A DNA stretch of 64,000 bases, taken from Xanthomonas melonis. Its GTDB lineage: Bacteria > Pseudomonadota > Gammaproteobacteria > Xanthomonadales > Xanthomonadaceae. The stretch spans positions 1-64,000 of the forward strand of contig NZ_JAJGQH010000019.1 of assembly GCF_020783655.1 (NCBI RefSeq), written 5' to 3'. Numbering within the stretch: the stretch's first letter is position 1; each line of letters starts with the position of its first letter. A program made the position numbers and the translations under genes. The notes beneath the pieces were generated by a model, which saw only the letters and a list, made by a program, of their open reading frames with translations, did no database searches and was not told where the DNA came from. Positions 8,505 through 16,945 of the stretch are shown here, in pieces.

Positions 8505-8853
8505 GCGCGCATCCCGTGGCCGCCGCATCCGGCCTTCGCTGACGACCATGTGGATACCGCTGTCGGTCCACTGTAATTGAGCCCACACTGATCCGCGAAG
8601 ACCTCTAAGCTTGACCACGACAACAGCAGACCGTAGCTCACCGTTGTGAATGCGAGTGCCATCGGTGGTGGCGTAGCTGCAGACGCGCTTCACAATGACC
8701 TTAAGGCCTTCAGCAATCCAAATCGCATTAGTTGGTTAGCGCCCGTGCGCTCCGTCACAGCCCAACTACCCATACTTTGACCGAGTTGCAGTCCTACATA
8801 GAGACTATGCGCTGAAGCAATCTCGTTCCATGGAATCGCAAAGGGAGTTGACA
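8505..8853. other. Intergenic stretch, no gene recognised
   Basis: About 350 bases between the DUF1348 gene and the next start. Short open frames occur on both strands but none has a plausible start signal or a recognisable protein. Base composition drops towards the following A/T-richer islet, so a junction of foreign DNA may lie here. Confidence 0.5.
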
Positions 8854-9168
8854 TTGAAGAAGTATCTTGTGGGTGCATTGCTTGCGGCAGGATTTGGCAT
8901 TTCCTTTTCTGCTCAAGCTGGAGTAGGAATTTGTAATGACTGCAACCTTGGACGGAAGCAGACAATGTCTCGTGAGCTCGGTGTTGGTGATCACCATCTC
9001 TGGGACTTCAACCGTCGGACCGTCTATCACATGGTCGTTTCAGTAAATGGTGGAGGTCGCCCACCAAGCCCGATGTCAATGCCTGCAGCGGACTACGCCC
9101 GAGTCACGTCAGATCAACGAATGACAGCCTCAGCAGGGGGGCAACTGATCGTGAAGAAGTTGCCTTGA
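8854..9168 (+). CDS. Secreted hypothetical protein, first part of a possibly split gene
   Basis: 104 residues starting at a TTG with a GGGAG ribosome binding site just upstream. The N-terminus (KKYLVGALLAAGFGISFSAQ) is a signal peptide ending in AQA-G. The mature part contains an ICNDCN cysteine pair and GDHHLWDFNRRTVYH. The stop overlaps the TTG start of the next frame (TTGA). The two frames may be one gene broken by a single-base change, or a coupled pair. No family is recognised. The DNA is A/T-richer than its surroundings, suggesting transfer. Confidence 0.5.
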   Translation: MKKYLVGALLAAGFGISFSAQAGVGICNDCNLGRKQTMSRELGVGDHHLWDFNRRTVYHMVVSVNGGGRPPSPMSMPAADYARVTSDQRMTASAGGQLIVKKLP

Positions 9169-9842
9169 CAGCTGTCGAGTTGCAAGGACTCGCCGCAGGC
9201 CTCGCAGTTTACGATGCAAATGGTGGATCTCCCTACGTTGTGAGCACTCTGCCGGCGAGTATTAGCATTGCTACATCTTCCGCAGCAACAAAGATTGCAG
9301 CTCGGGTTGGTTCACAGGCAGCAGCAATGCGCCCCATGACTGCGATGGATGCGGTAACAACTCCTGTTTATCGAGAAACTGCGACGAGGGCAGCTCTAGG
9401 CATGGATAATCTCGAGCCGTTCTGGTATCTAAATGAGCAGCTGCGAGTTGCGGTCTCGAACCTGACAAGCGTTATTAACATAGGCGCCATACGAAGCCCG
9501 TTTGTTGTTACAAACATAATCCAGTTCCCTGATGGGTCTCACTTTAAAGTCGAATGGAATTGGAGCCTAAAAGATTACTCATACGTGAAGGGCTCAGCTA
9601 AGGATGCCGCGGGAAACTTCATTCCAGAGACAAAAGCTGATGTCACGGGGACAGATGCTGAAAGAAATTACGTATACCCAAACTACCGGGAATCTTTGGA
9701 CGCGGGTGACCAGATGGTTGAGCACATTAGTAATCTGGGCGTAAGGTGGCAGGGAGCCACGACAAGGCCAGTTAATCGTAGTTTTCATCTAGCATGTACG
9801 AGCACCCCAACTGGGGCAATGTGTCAGATCGTTGTGATGTGA
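9165..9842 (+). CDS. Hypothetical protein, second part of a possibly split gene
   Basis: 225 residues beginning at TTG overlapping the previous stop. It has no signal peptide of its own. Its sequence is rich in beta-type segments (GAIRSPFVVTNIIQFPDG, HFKVEWNWSLKDYSYVK), compatible with being the C-terminal domain of the exported protein encoded just upstream. Two cysteines near the end (LACTSTPTGAMCQIVVM) could pair in the periplasm. If the two frames are translated together the product would be about 330 residues. Function unknown. Confidence 0.5.
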   Translation: MTAVELQGLAAGLAVYDANGGSPYVVSTLPASISIATSSAATKIAARVGSQAAAMRPMTAMDAVTTPVYRETATRAALGMDNLEPFWYLNEQLRVAVSNLTSVINIGAIRSPFVVTNIIQFPDGSHFKVEWNWSLKDYSYVKGSAKDAAGNFIPETKADVTGTDAERNYVYPNYRESLDAGDQMVEHISNLGVRWQGATTRPVNRSFHLACTSTPTGAMCQIVVM

Positions 9843-9846
9843 GAAT

Positions 9847-10146
9847 ATGAATAATCAGATCCAAACCAATAATTCATTCGCCATCCGGTCCTTTCTTTCG
9901 CTCGTCGGCGGACTGGTTCTCCTGCAGGTTGGAAACCTTATGGGGAAGGGGTCCTCGTACCAACTAAATTGGTACTACATTGCACTGTGCACTCTTTATG
10001 CATTGGTTCCGATTGCCATCCTTCGAGCTATCCAGCGCCGCCCCAGTTTTTCCAGGCGGCTACACTCCATGACCCTAAGTGCATCAGCGCTGGTAGCAGT
10101 TGCGGGTGGAGTAGCTCTTTCGCTGCTGCCCCTGCCCAGCCCCTAA
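9847..10146 (+). CDS. Small inner membrane protein
   Basis: 99 residues with three hydrophobic segments (about 13-31, 40-60 and 76-95) and a basic loop (IQRRPSFSRRLHS) that should face the cytoplasm. It starts 4 bases after the preceding stop and shares its A/T-richer composition, so the three frames form one transcript. Genes this close often act together, so it might anchor or protect against the secreted product, but nothing in the sequence proves that. No family is recognised. Confidence 0.6.
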   Translation: MNNQIQTNNSFAIRSFLSLVGGLVLLQVGNLMGKGSSYQLNWYYIALCTLYALVPIAILRAIQRRPSFSRRLHSMTLSASALVAVAGGVALSLLPLPSP

Positions 10147-10149
10147 CCA

Positions 10150-10175
10150 CTCAGCACGCGCTGAGCGTGTATTTT
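10150..10175 (+). terminator. Probable rho-independent terminator after the islet operon
   Basis: Bases 10150-10165 form the hairpin CTCAGC-ACGC-GCTGAG, followed by a T-containing tail (cgtgtatttt). It begins four bases after the stop of the membrane protein gene. The tail is imperfect, so strength is moderate. Confidence 0.5.
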
Positions 10176-10183
10176 GCCCCCCA

Positions 10184-10211
10184 ACTGATGCAGGCGTGAG
10201 CCTGCGTCAGT
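10184..10211. terminator. Hairpin between convergent genes
   Basis: A 12-base stem with one mismatch (ACTGATGCAGGC and GCCTGCGTCAGT) and a four-base loop lies between two convergent transcripts. No T-run follows on either side, so it may act as a bidirectional attenuator or mRNA 3'-end stabiliser rather than a classic terminator. Confidence 0.4.
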
Positions 10212-10250
10212 ACCTGCCGAAACCTGCTTCGGTGCACCCGACCCGGCAAC

Positions 10251-10706
10251 TCAGCGCACCTTGTACAACACCGCTGCGCCGGGCCGCGGTTCGAACATCG
10301 GCACGGTCTGCTGCTTGAGCGCAGTGCCCTTGGCATCCCACACCAGGGTCTCGGTGGGGTAATCGTCCTTGCGGGTCATGCTGTCGATCTGCTTGACGAT
10401 CACTGTCTTGCCGGCGGGTACCTCCGGGTTCCAGGCGAACACGCCGAGGCGGCCGTAGAACACGGCCGGCGCGGCGGCATCCAGGCGGCGGTCCGGGCAC
10501 ATCACCAGGCCGCGTTCGAGCATCACCCGCAGCGCGCCGACCGGCACGGCCTTGACGGTGGGGCTGGTGCGTTCGGTGCTGTGGCCAGGGCAGACATTGG
10601 CCGCGCGGGTGATCATGTCCTCGGCCACCTGGCGGTCGGACTGGGCCAGCGCAGGAACGGACGCAGTGGACAGGGCAAGCAGGGCAAGTGCGGATTTCCA
10701 GGGCAT
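10251..10706 (-). CDS. Exported hypothetical protein
   Basis: 151 residues. A signal peptide (MPWKSALALLALSTASVPALAQ) directs it to the periplasm. The ATG at 10706 is chosen because an AGGAG site lies 7 bases upstream and longer readings lose the signal peptide. The mature protein has two cysteines (NVCPGHST and VMCPDRR) that could form a disulphide, and ends with a short basic strand (AAVLYKVR). No known domain recognised; it looks like a lineage-restricted periplasmic protein. It stands alone. Confidence 0.7.
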   Translation of the reverse strand: MPWKSALALLALSTASVPALAQSDRQVAEDMITRAANVCPGHSTERTSPTVKAVPVGALRVMLERGLVMCPDRRLDAAAPAVFYGRLGVFAWNPEVPAGKTVIVKQIDSMTRKDDYPTETLVWDAKGTALKQQTVPMFEPRPGAAVLYKVR

Positions 10707-11213
10707 CTGACAACTCCTCTTGTGATGACACTCCAAAGGCAGCCCGGCCACGCGGGGCTGCTGCCAGCAAGGCGCCCGGATGCTAGCAAGCCGGTTGTTA
10801 AATCCCGTGGAGATGGACGAGTGCACTTCGCGCCCAGGTGCATCAGGCCGGGCAGGTGACTGCGCACGCGTCTGCGAGCGGTGCAATCGAAACGCAGCTA
10901 CGCGCATGATCGACACCGCTGCGTCACCGTTGGCCAGTGCGTGCAGATGCGTGCGTGTTGCGCGCCTTGCCGATGAGGTGTTGCGGTGGCGTCAGCAGCG
11001 GGCGCACTGTCTGCCAGTGTGACCGACCAGCACCGAGCGAGTGGCGCGCTCACCGGTACGCTGCTGGACCCGGGAGGTCTTGTGCCCGATCAGCGAGCCA
11101 ACCGTCTTCTACGCAGGGAAAAGAAGCGCGCGTCAACCGTCGAGAAACGCATCGATTGCCGCCGCGCCATGTTCGCGGATCGCCACATCGCGCGTCTTGA
11201 AAATCCCCGACGA
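10707..11213. other. Intergenic stretch, no gene recognised
   Basis: About 500 bases between two minus-strand genes. Open frames on the plus strand here are continuations of antisense readings of the gene downstream. I see no hairpin with a T-run, no repeat shared with other parts of the window, and no convincing start site. Confidence 0.5.
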
Positions 11214-12143
11214 TCAGTTCGCGCACATGTCGGTGACTGCCTGCATCGACACGCTGCGTTCCTTGAATCGATCTTCGAGCAGCGCCGAGACCTGCGCGTC
11301 CAGTGCGATCACCTCGCTTGCTGTCAGGTGCCTGGATCTGCGCGCAGCCTCATCGGCCAGGTGCGTGCGTTCGACGTTGTCGGATGCTCCCCGCTGGATC
11401 AGGCGGATGATGACGTAGGCGTGCTGGTCGGACACGTTGGCCTGGGTCCGCAGCCCGTGCTGCTCCAGCGACGCCTGGTAGGCGGCCAGCACCACTGCCC
11501 AATTCCCGGTGTTCAGGCCATCCTGCACCAGGCGCCCAACGCTGCTCGCATAATGTTGCAGCAGGTCCGCATAGTACGGGCTGCGTTCGTCCGGCGTCTG
11601 CCAGGGCGCCATGATGAAGCAGGCGGCGGCCTGCCGATTGCCTTGCAGCGCAGCCTCCAGCGTGGCCCGGTAGATCTGCGCATTGGCCAGGTCCTGCGAA
11701 ACCGATGCGAGCCAGGGCTCGCATGATTGCCGATGGTCGACCAGGAAACGGGCGTTATCCACGAGCCTGTCTCGCTGATCGGCGTCCATCGCGGCCAGCG
11801 CCTTCGGGTTGTTCAATGGCCAGTTGGGGTCCGATGCTGCTTGTGCTTTGTAGAACGCATCGAAGTGACGAAACTTTGCGCAGTTCCTTGCGAACTCGAA
11901 GCGGCGTCGGGGATCGAACGCACTATCGGCAGGGAAGCCATCGAAGCCTACGACTGCACTGTTGCCTGTGGATGCCGTGGAGATGGACGCGACAGGCGCC
12001 GGGCCGCGCGGCGTGGCCTGCAGGTGTTGCGCGCTCGCCTGCGCAGGAACGGCGGAAGTGGCGCGAGGCGAGCGCCACAGCACGATGGCAGCAAGCACCA
12101 TGACGGTGGCAATGACAATGCCGTATCGCATTCTTGCGCTCAT
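11214..12143 (-). CDS. Membrane-anchored hypothetical protein
   Basis: 309 residues. A single hydrophobic helix at residues 8-24 (GIVIATVMVLAAIVLW) follows a short basic N-terminus, so the bulk should sit in the periplasm tethered to the inner membrane. The rest is helical and rich in alanine with three paired-looking cysteines (RNCAKFRHF, RQSCEPWL, AACFIMAP) and a final DMCAN. No catalytic motif is visible. It resembles uncharacterised Xanthomonas proteins I cannot name. Transcribed divergently from the next gene with 256 bases between. Confidence 0.7.
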   Translation of the reverse strand: MSARMRYGIVIATVMVLAAIVLWRSPRATSAVPAQASAQHLQATPRGPAPVASISTASTGNSAVVGFDGFPADSAFDPRRRFEFARNCAKFRHFDAFYKAQAASDPNWPLNNPKALAAMDADQRDRLVDNARFLVDHRQSCEPWLASVSQDLANAQIYRATLEAALQGNRQAAACFIMAPWQTPDERSPYYADLLQHYASSVGRLVQDGLNTGNWAVVLAAYQASLEQHGLRTQANVSDQHAYVIIRLIQRGASDNVERTHLADEAARRSRHLTASEVIALDAQVSALLEDRFKERSVSMQAVTDMCAN

Positions 12144-12399
12144 TCCAACCGCTCCCTCGTTCGCGGGTCATTGATCGCCTGATCGATGCAGCGTTTCTCC
12201 TTGGCGGCTGCCCATGCCTGGCAGCGGGTCTGGCGAACCGCTCAAGCCTAGCGTGATCCGGGCCGCGGATGTCGCTGGTTGTGATCTCTCAGTAGGTTGC
12301 TCATCCGGGGCTGACCCGTTCACCGCTTGTCGGGAGACTCCCGATTGAGTGCCGGCAGCGGCGCCGCTAGCGTGCGCGCAAGACACTGCCGGATCGCCC

Positions 12400-12801
12400 A
12401 TGGAACGCGCCGACCTCATTGCCTCCCTGCTCACCGGCATGCGCCGGGCCGAAGCCATGCGTGCGCAGCCATCCAGCTACAGTACTGCCCACAGCGAACA
12501 GATGAACCTCGAGCACGGCAAGGCCGACGACGCCGAGCTGGTGCTGTCGTTGTTCAAGTTCACTCCGGAGCATCTGAAATTGCTGGGCAGTGCCGGCATC
12601 GAAGCGCTGGGCGAAATCGTCTGCCACGCCTGGGTCCTGCATGGCGGCGACACTGCCGCGCTGATCCGCTGGTTCCGCGAACCGATGAATGCCGTGGATG
12701 GCCAGACGCCCGCCGCGATGGTGCGCGCCGGTCAGATCAAGGTATTGCTGCTGGTGCTCAGGCAGCAGATCGAATGGGAGTTGCCCAAGCGGTTGGCGTG
12801 A
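12400..12801 (+). CDS. Small DUF2384-like protein
   Basis: 133 residues, cytoplasmic. The C-terminal part contains WFREPMNAVDGQTPAAMVRA, which resembles the MbcA/ParS/Xre toxin-binding domain (DUF2384), where such a segment precedes the terminal helices. No RES- or other toxin gene adjoins it, so if it is an antitoxin-type protein it is solitary. The ATG at 12400 is preferred to 12349 because the upstream residues look like untranslated leader. Family placement is tentative. Confidence 0.55.
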   Translation: MERADLIASLLTGMRRAEAMRAQPSSYSTAHSEQMNLEHGKADDAELVLSLFKFTPEHLKLLGSAGIEALGEIVCHAWVLHGGDTAALIRWFREPMNAVDGQTPAAMVRAGQIKVLLLVLRQQIEWELPKRLA

Positions 12802-13290
12802 GCACGCGAAACGTCTGACCACCGTTTGCGTTGTGTCGGTGCCATCCTCCTCCACCGTTGGTCGGCCATGCGGCATCGAGATGCGTGCATAGCCTCGCCT
12901 GCGCCATCGATCCATCCACACGCATCGGTGGCGTGTGGTGTCGAACGACCGAATGACCTTCGATTGTTTCCCTGACGTAGCTCGATCGAACTTGAAGTAA
13001 CCAAGGCCTTCGACCCAACGGATCGATGGCGTCCGGATGCGTTGCCTTGAACGGCATCGCGCCATGCGTGGCAATGCTGCGCTCGTGCAGCTGCTGTTGC
13101 AGCGATGTCGGCATGGCTGCCGCCGCCTTGCGGTTCTGGTTTTCGATGCAAGCGCGGCCTTGCCCGCTGTGCCTGTCGCTCGACTGCGGGCAGGCGGCCG
13201 CCAGACAGTGGCAACGCATCCAGTCGACTCAAGCCGCCCGGTAGTTGCGCGGCCGTGTCATCCAGGAAGCCATGGCACTCGAGCCTTGGC
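12802..13290. other. Intergenic stretch, no gene recognised
   Basis: About 490 bases between convergent genes. Several overlapping open frames exist on the minus strand, but none has a ribosome binding site or recognisable sequence. No terminator-like hairpin with a T-run was found. It could contain an unrecognised degraded gene. Confidence 0.4.
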
Positions 13291-14403
13291 TCACCGATAC
13301 GGTCCCGGCCCGCGCCACACCGGTTCGCCCTGGCGGTAGACCTCCATCATGTTGATGACCTCGCGGGCATCGCCGATGTTCTTCAGCTCGGGCGAGTCCG
13401 GTGGCAGCAGGCGGCACTTGCTGGAGCCGCGCTTGAGCGCGACCTCCAGCGGGCAGACCATGCGTTGCTGCGTGCCCGGCAGGATGATGGCGATCTCCTG
13501 CATGCCCTGTTCCTTCCATACCCGCAGCTGGGTTTCGCTGCGCACGTCGTAATAGACCTGGTAGCCGCCAATATCCATGCTCGGCTGGGCGTTGTTGCGG
13601 TCGTTGCGGCGGCCCTGGCTGATGGTCGGCGTGTACGCGCTGCCGTCTTCGGCGGCATCGGCCGGTTCGTCGAGCATGCCCGGTGGGCGCCCGGTCCAGG
13701 TCTCGGGGCGGCGTTGCGGCGGCGACGACGGTTCGGCCGGCGGCCGCGGTGGCGTGGGGCGCTGCACCGGCCGGGTCTGGCGCTGCTCGTTCGGGCTGCC
13801 GCGACGGGTGTCGCCTGGAGGCGGCACCGGGTTCCTGGCGTCCTGCACCAGCGTGGATTGCACGGGCGAGGCAGCCGGCGGCGGCTGGACCGGTGCCGGC
13901 GTGGGCGAGGGCGGCGTGGGCGTGGGGGAAGGCGTGGGTTGTTGCGGTTGGTCGGTATCGCCGACGAAGTCCACCTTGGTGCGGCCGCCGCTGGACGAGC
14001 CCTGCGGCGGGGTCACGGTGGGCGTGGAGGCCGACAGCAGGATCAGCAGCATCAGCACATGCACCAGTGCGCTGATCAGTGCGGCGATCCACGGCTCCAG
14101 GCGTTCGCGCAGCGGTTCGGTGCGCGGCAGCCAGTCCTGCGCATCGAGGTGGACATGCAGGATTTGCAGGGCCCCTTCGCGCACGCGGTAGACCAGCACG
14201 TACGGGGTCTGCGTCACCACCCATTCGCGGGTGCCCGGCACCCGGCCCGCGCTGCCGCGGCCGGGTTGTTCGGCCAGCGTGCGGGTCGCGTCCAGCACCC
14301 GTCGCGCCATCGCGGCGGCAGCGGTCGGGTTGAGCGCGTGGTAGTGATCCTGGGCGTGAGCGAGCTGGCTGGCGGCCGGGACGGTCCAGTCACGCCGCAG
14401 CAT
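13291..14403 (-). CDS. ParE/RelE-type toxin fused to a membrane, proline-rich protein
   Basis: 370 residues in one frame. Residues 1-93 are a complete ParE/RelE toxin: MLRRDWTVPAASQLAHAQDH, then GRVPGTREWVVTQTPYVLVY and ILHVHLDAQDW. Immediately after, RTEPLRERLEPW leads into one transmembrane helix (about 103-125), a long proline/glutamine-rich periplasmic-type linker (about 130-265), and a C-terminal globular domain (about 270-370) with two cysteines. The last three parts look like a separate Xanthomonas membrane protein family. The start overlaps the antitoxin gene by 14 bases, as in ordinary toxin-antitoxin operons. The fusion may tether or inactivate the toxin. Confidence 0.75.
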   Translation of the reverse strand: MLRRDWTVPAASQLAHAQDHYHALNPTAAAAMARRVLDATRTLAEQPGRGSAGRVPGTREWVVTQTPYVLVYRVREGALQILHVHLDAQDWLPRTEPLRERLEPWIAALISALVHVLMLLILLSASTPTVTPPQGSSSGGRTKVDFVGDTDQPQQPTPSPTPTPPSPTPAPVQPPPAASPVQSTLVQDARNPVPPPGDTRRGSPNEQRQTRPVQRPTPPRPPAEPSSPPQRRPETWTGRPPGMLDEPADAAEDGSAYTPTISQGRRNDRNNAQPSMDIGGYQVYYDVRSETQLRVWKEQGMQEIAIILPGTQQRMVCPLEVALKRGSSKCRLLPPDSPELKNIGDAREVINMMEVYRQGEPVWRGPGPYR

Positions 14404-14596
14404 CAACGCCCCATCCGGCGAACAGCGTCGCGAGCTGCGGTGCGCTGAGGACCGCGCCTGTCTCGGCTGCGGCGATGCCCTCCAGTACTGCCGCCTCGAA
14501 TCGGGCGGCGTCCACGGCGCGGGCCACATCCTGCCACCCTGCCGTGTCCGGCAGCGTGTCGATCAGCGTATGGGCGTGTTGCTTGATGGCGGACAT
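14390..14596 (-). CDS. Antitoxin of the ParE-type system
   Basis: 68 residues starting MSAIKQHAHTLIDTLPDTAG. It fits the short antitoxins that precede ParE toxins: an N-terminal segment (TLIDTLPDTAGWQDVARAVD), then AVLEGIAAAETGAVL and a C-terminal tail that would wrap the toxin. The gene is upstream of and overlaps the toxin by 14 bases, so the antitoxin is made first. The start at 14596 is chosen because the upstream extension is arginine/proline-rich and unlike the family. Autoregulation is typical but no operator was identified. Confidence 0.75.
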   Translation of the reverse strand: MSAIKQHAHTLIDTLPDTAGWQDVARAVDAARFEAAVLEGIAAAETGAVLSAPQLATLFAGWGVDAAA

Positions 14597-14838
14597 GGCA
14601 CTGCGATGGGGGAGTACGGCTGCAAGTCTACCGCCGTGGCCTGGATCCGCGTGTGGCGAGCGCCGACGCGCATGCGGGGGATTCATCGGCGGCGCTGGCT
14701 GCCAGCAAGGGCGCTCCAGCGGCGACGCCTGGTCTGGCGGAGCAGGCGCGTGCCAGGCAGCAGAAAGTGACGCTTGGCACCTTGTCTGCGCTGCGGCCCG
14801 GTTTCATTCTGCAGCGGCCACTTCGCCAGGACCGCGCC

Positions 14839-15372
14839 ATGCCCGCCCATGCCATTGCCCCGTTTGCCCCCTATCTGTCGATGGCCGCCATCGTATTCGT
14901 CTACTACCGGCGCATCCGCCGCAGTTTCGGCCGCCAGCCATGGAAGCCGCTGGCCACCGGCATCCGCGCCACGCTGCTGCTCATCGCGGCGGCGGCGCTG
15001 GGATTTGCGGTCTACGGGTTGCCGCAGGTGCGGCTCGGCATTGCCGTTGGCGCGCTGGTCGGCATCGGGCTGGGCGTGCTTTCGCTGCGCTACACGCCCA
15101 CCGAGTGGGTGGACGGCCGCGGCTGGTACACGCCCAACCCGTGGATAGGCGCGGCACTGATGGTGGTGCTGGCAGGGCGGCTGGCCTGGCGCTGGGCCAG
15201 CGGTGCGTTCGCCAACGGTGCGGCGGTGGCCGGATCGCAGGCCAGCCCGCTGACCCTGGGCATCGCGGCGGCCCTGGTGCTGTACGCGCTGGTGCATACC
15301 GCCGGGCTGTGGTGGCGCCTGCGGCAGCTGCGGCTGGACATGGGCGAACACGCGAGCCGAGCGTCCAGCTAA
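14839..15372 (+). CDS. DUF1453 / CcdC-like membrane protein
   Basis: 177 residues with about five membrane helices. After the first helix comes the basic motif YYRRIRRSFGRQPWKP, characteristic of the CcdC/DUF1453 family. The start at 14839 places the first helix close to the N-terminus, as in the family; the longer frame upstream would overlap the divergent antitoxin promoter. Function unknown; Bacillus CcdC is linked to cytochrome c biogenesis, but nothing nearby supports that role here. The stop is immediately followed by the dispersed repeat at 15373. Confidence 0.7.
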   Translation: MPAHAIAPFAPYLSMAAIVFVYYRRIRRSFGRQPWKPLATGIRATLLLIAAAALGFAVYGLPQVRLGIAVGALVGIGLGVLSLRYTPTEWVDGRGWYTPNPWIGAALMVVLAGRLAWRWASGAFANGAAVAGSQASPLTLGIAAALVLYALVHTAGLWWRLRQLRLDMGEHASRASS

Positions 15373-15515
15373 GAGCGGCCAAAAAACGACTGCGCTCCCC
15401 GCCAGGCGGGCGCGGCCAGTGCCCGGAATCGGCATGTACCGCTCATACACTGCGGTTCCGAGCGCGCCGCCCACACCCGCCTGACGACCGCTCGCTAGGT
15501 ACTGTTAGCCGCTCT
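15373..15515 (+). repeat. MITE-like dispersed repeat, copy A
   Basis: A 143-base element begins GAGCGGCC and ends GTTAGCCGCTC, giving imperfect terminal inverted repeats. A diverged copy lies in inverted orientation at 34350-34485, sharing the ends and internal blocks (TGCCC-GAA, CGGTTCC, GCGCGCCG, CACACCC). It begins directly after one stop codon and its far end includes the stop of the cardiolipin synthase gene. It has no coding capacity of its own. Confidence 0.75.
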
Positions 15516-16779
15516 AAACCTGGGAGCGGAACGGGAACACCAGCTTTTCGCCCAGCCGCTGCCGCAGCGGCCGCGCGCGCCAGCGCTCCAGCGTGTAGCG
15601 TTCGGCGCGTTGCAGGTCGCGCTCGAACACGTCGGTCATGCGCGCGGCCAGCGTGCGGTCGTAGACATTCAAACTGGCCTCGTCGTTGAGGCGGAACGAG
15701 CGGATGTCGAAGTTGGTCGAGCCCACCGACACCAGCAGGCCATCCACGATCAGCAGCTTGGTGTGCAGCATGGTGGGCTGGTATTCGTGGATTTCGATAC
15801 CGGCCTGCAGCAGCGGCTCCCAGCTGGCCTTGGAGGCCAGCCGTACCGAGACCGCATCGATGTGCTTGCCAGGCAGCAGCACACGGATCCTGACACCGCG
15901 GCCGCGGGCTTCCAGCAGCGCGCGGGTGATCAGCGCGTCGGGCACGAAGTACGCTGCGGCCAGGTCGATGGTGTTGCTGGCGGCGGCGATGGCGATCAGA
16001 TACATCAGGTGCATGCTCTCGCTGCCGCCGGCCGGCGAGGCCACGAACAGCTGCGCATCGCTGTCGCCGGCCGGCTCCAGCGCCGGGTAGTACCGGGCAC
16101 CGTTGACCACGCGGCCGGTGGTCTTGATCCAGTTGTCGTTGAAGGCGGTCTGCACCTGCGCCACCACCGGGCCTTCGATGCGGTAATGGGTGTCGCGCCA
16201 ATGCTCCGGGTCCTGCGCATCGCCCATCCACTGGTCTGCCACGCCCACGCCGCCGGTGAAGCCGATCCGGCCATCGATCACCAGCAGCTTGCGGTGCGTG
16301 CGGTTGTTGACGCGGTGCAGGTTGTACCAGGCCAGCGGGCGGTAGCGGTGCACTTCCACGCCGGCGTCGGTCATGGTGTCCACCAGCGCATGGTCCATCT
16401 TCAGGCTGCCGCCCCAGTCGATGGTGACGCGTACCGACACGCCGGCGCGCGCGCGCGCGGACAGCGCCTGGCTGAACTCGCGGCCAATCTCGCCCGACCA
16501 GTAGATGTAGGTTTCGAAGGTGATGGTGTGCTGCGCGCCGGCAATGGCCTCCAGCATCGCCGGAAAGATCTCGCAGCCGTTGTTGAGCATGTCGATGCGG
16601 TTGCCGGGCAGGATGGTCGGGCCCAGCAATACCGACATTTCGCGCTTGAACTGCGGGTCGGCAACGTCGTAAAGGTGCTTGGGAATGTGCTGGAGCTTTT
16701 TCTCCGGCGTGGCGAAGTTGAGCAGCAGCAGCCCCACCAGCAAGGTGACGACCACGGCAGCCACGATGATCCAGATCAT
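15514..16779 (-). CDS. PLD-family cardiolipin synthase
   Basis: 421 residues. An N-terminal transmembrane helix (MIWIIVAAVVVTLLVGLLLL) anchors it in the inner membrane. Two phospholipase D catalytic motifs follow: HRKLLVID with downstream GFTGG, and HTKLLIVD with downstream GSTNFD. Such enzymes make cardiolipin from phosphatidylglycerol or related phospholipids. The ATG at 16779 is preferred because a GGAG site precedes it and the upstream extension is not family-like. Its last codons lie inside the dispersed repeat, so the C-terminus may have been altered by the insertion. Closest to the ClsA/ClsB type; which one is not decided. Confidence 0.88.
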   Translation of the reverse strand: MIWIIVAAVVVTLLVGLLLLNFATPEKKLQHIPKHLYDVADPQFKREMSVLLGPTILPGNRIDMLNNGCEIFPAMLEAIAGAQHTITFETYIYWSGEIGREFSQALSARARAGVSVRVTIDWGGSLKMDHALVDTMTDAGVEVHRYRPLAWYNLHRVNNRTHRKLLVIDGRIGFTGGVGVADQWMGDAQDPEHWRDTHYRIEGPVVAQVQTAFNDNWIKTTGRVVNGARYYPALEPAGDSDAQLFVASPAGGSESMHLMYLIAIAAASNTIDLAAAYFVPDALITRALLEARGRGVRIRVLLPGKHIDAVSVRLASKASWEPLLQAGIEIHEYQPTMLHTKLLIVDGLLVSVGSTNFDIRSFRLNDEASLNVYDRTLAARMTDVFERDLQRAERYTLERWRARPLRQRLGEKLVFPFRSQV

Positions 16780-16945
16780 GCACCCCACTCCGATCCCCGC
16801 CATTGCGGGCATAAACGGCGGGCATTCTGGCAAGGCTGGTGGCATGGGGGTCGTGAAGGATCCGGCGGCCGCAGGCGTGGCCTCCCCTCGCCACCGCGTG
16901 TGCCGGGCATCGGGATGGATCACGCAAGCGATGCGGCCGCTCCCC

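Noticed and set aside
12400-12801. A complete toxin-antitoxin pair with the DUF2384-like protein
   Set aside because: No RES or other toxin gene adjoins it, so only a solitary protein is reported.
15373-15515. Integron attC site, because the repeat ends in GTTAGCC
   Set aside because: The core does not fit GTTRRRY, there is no integrase gene, and the two copies do not flank cassettes.
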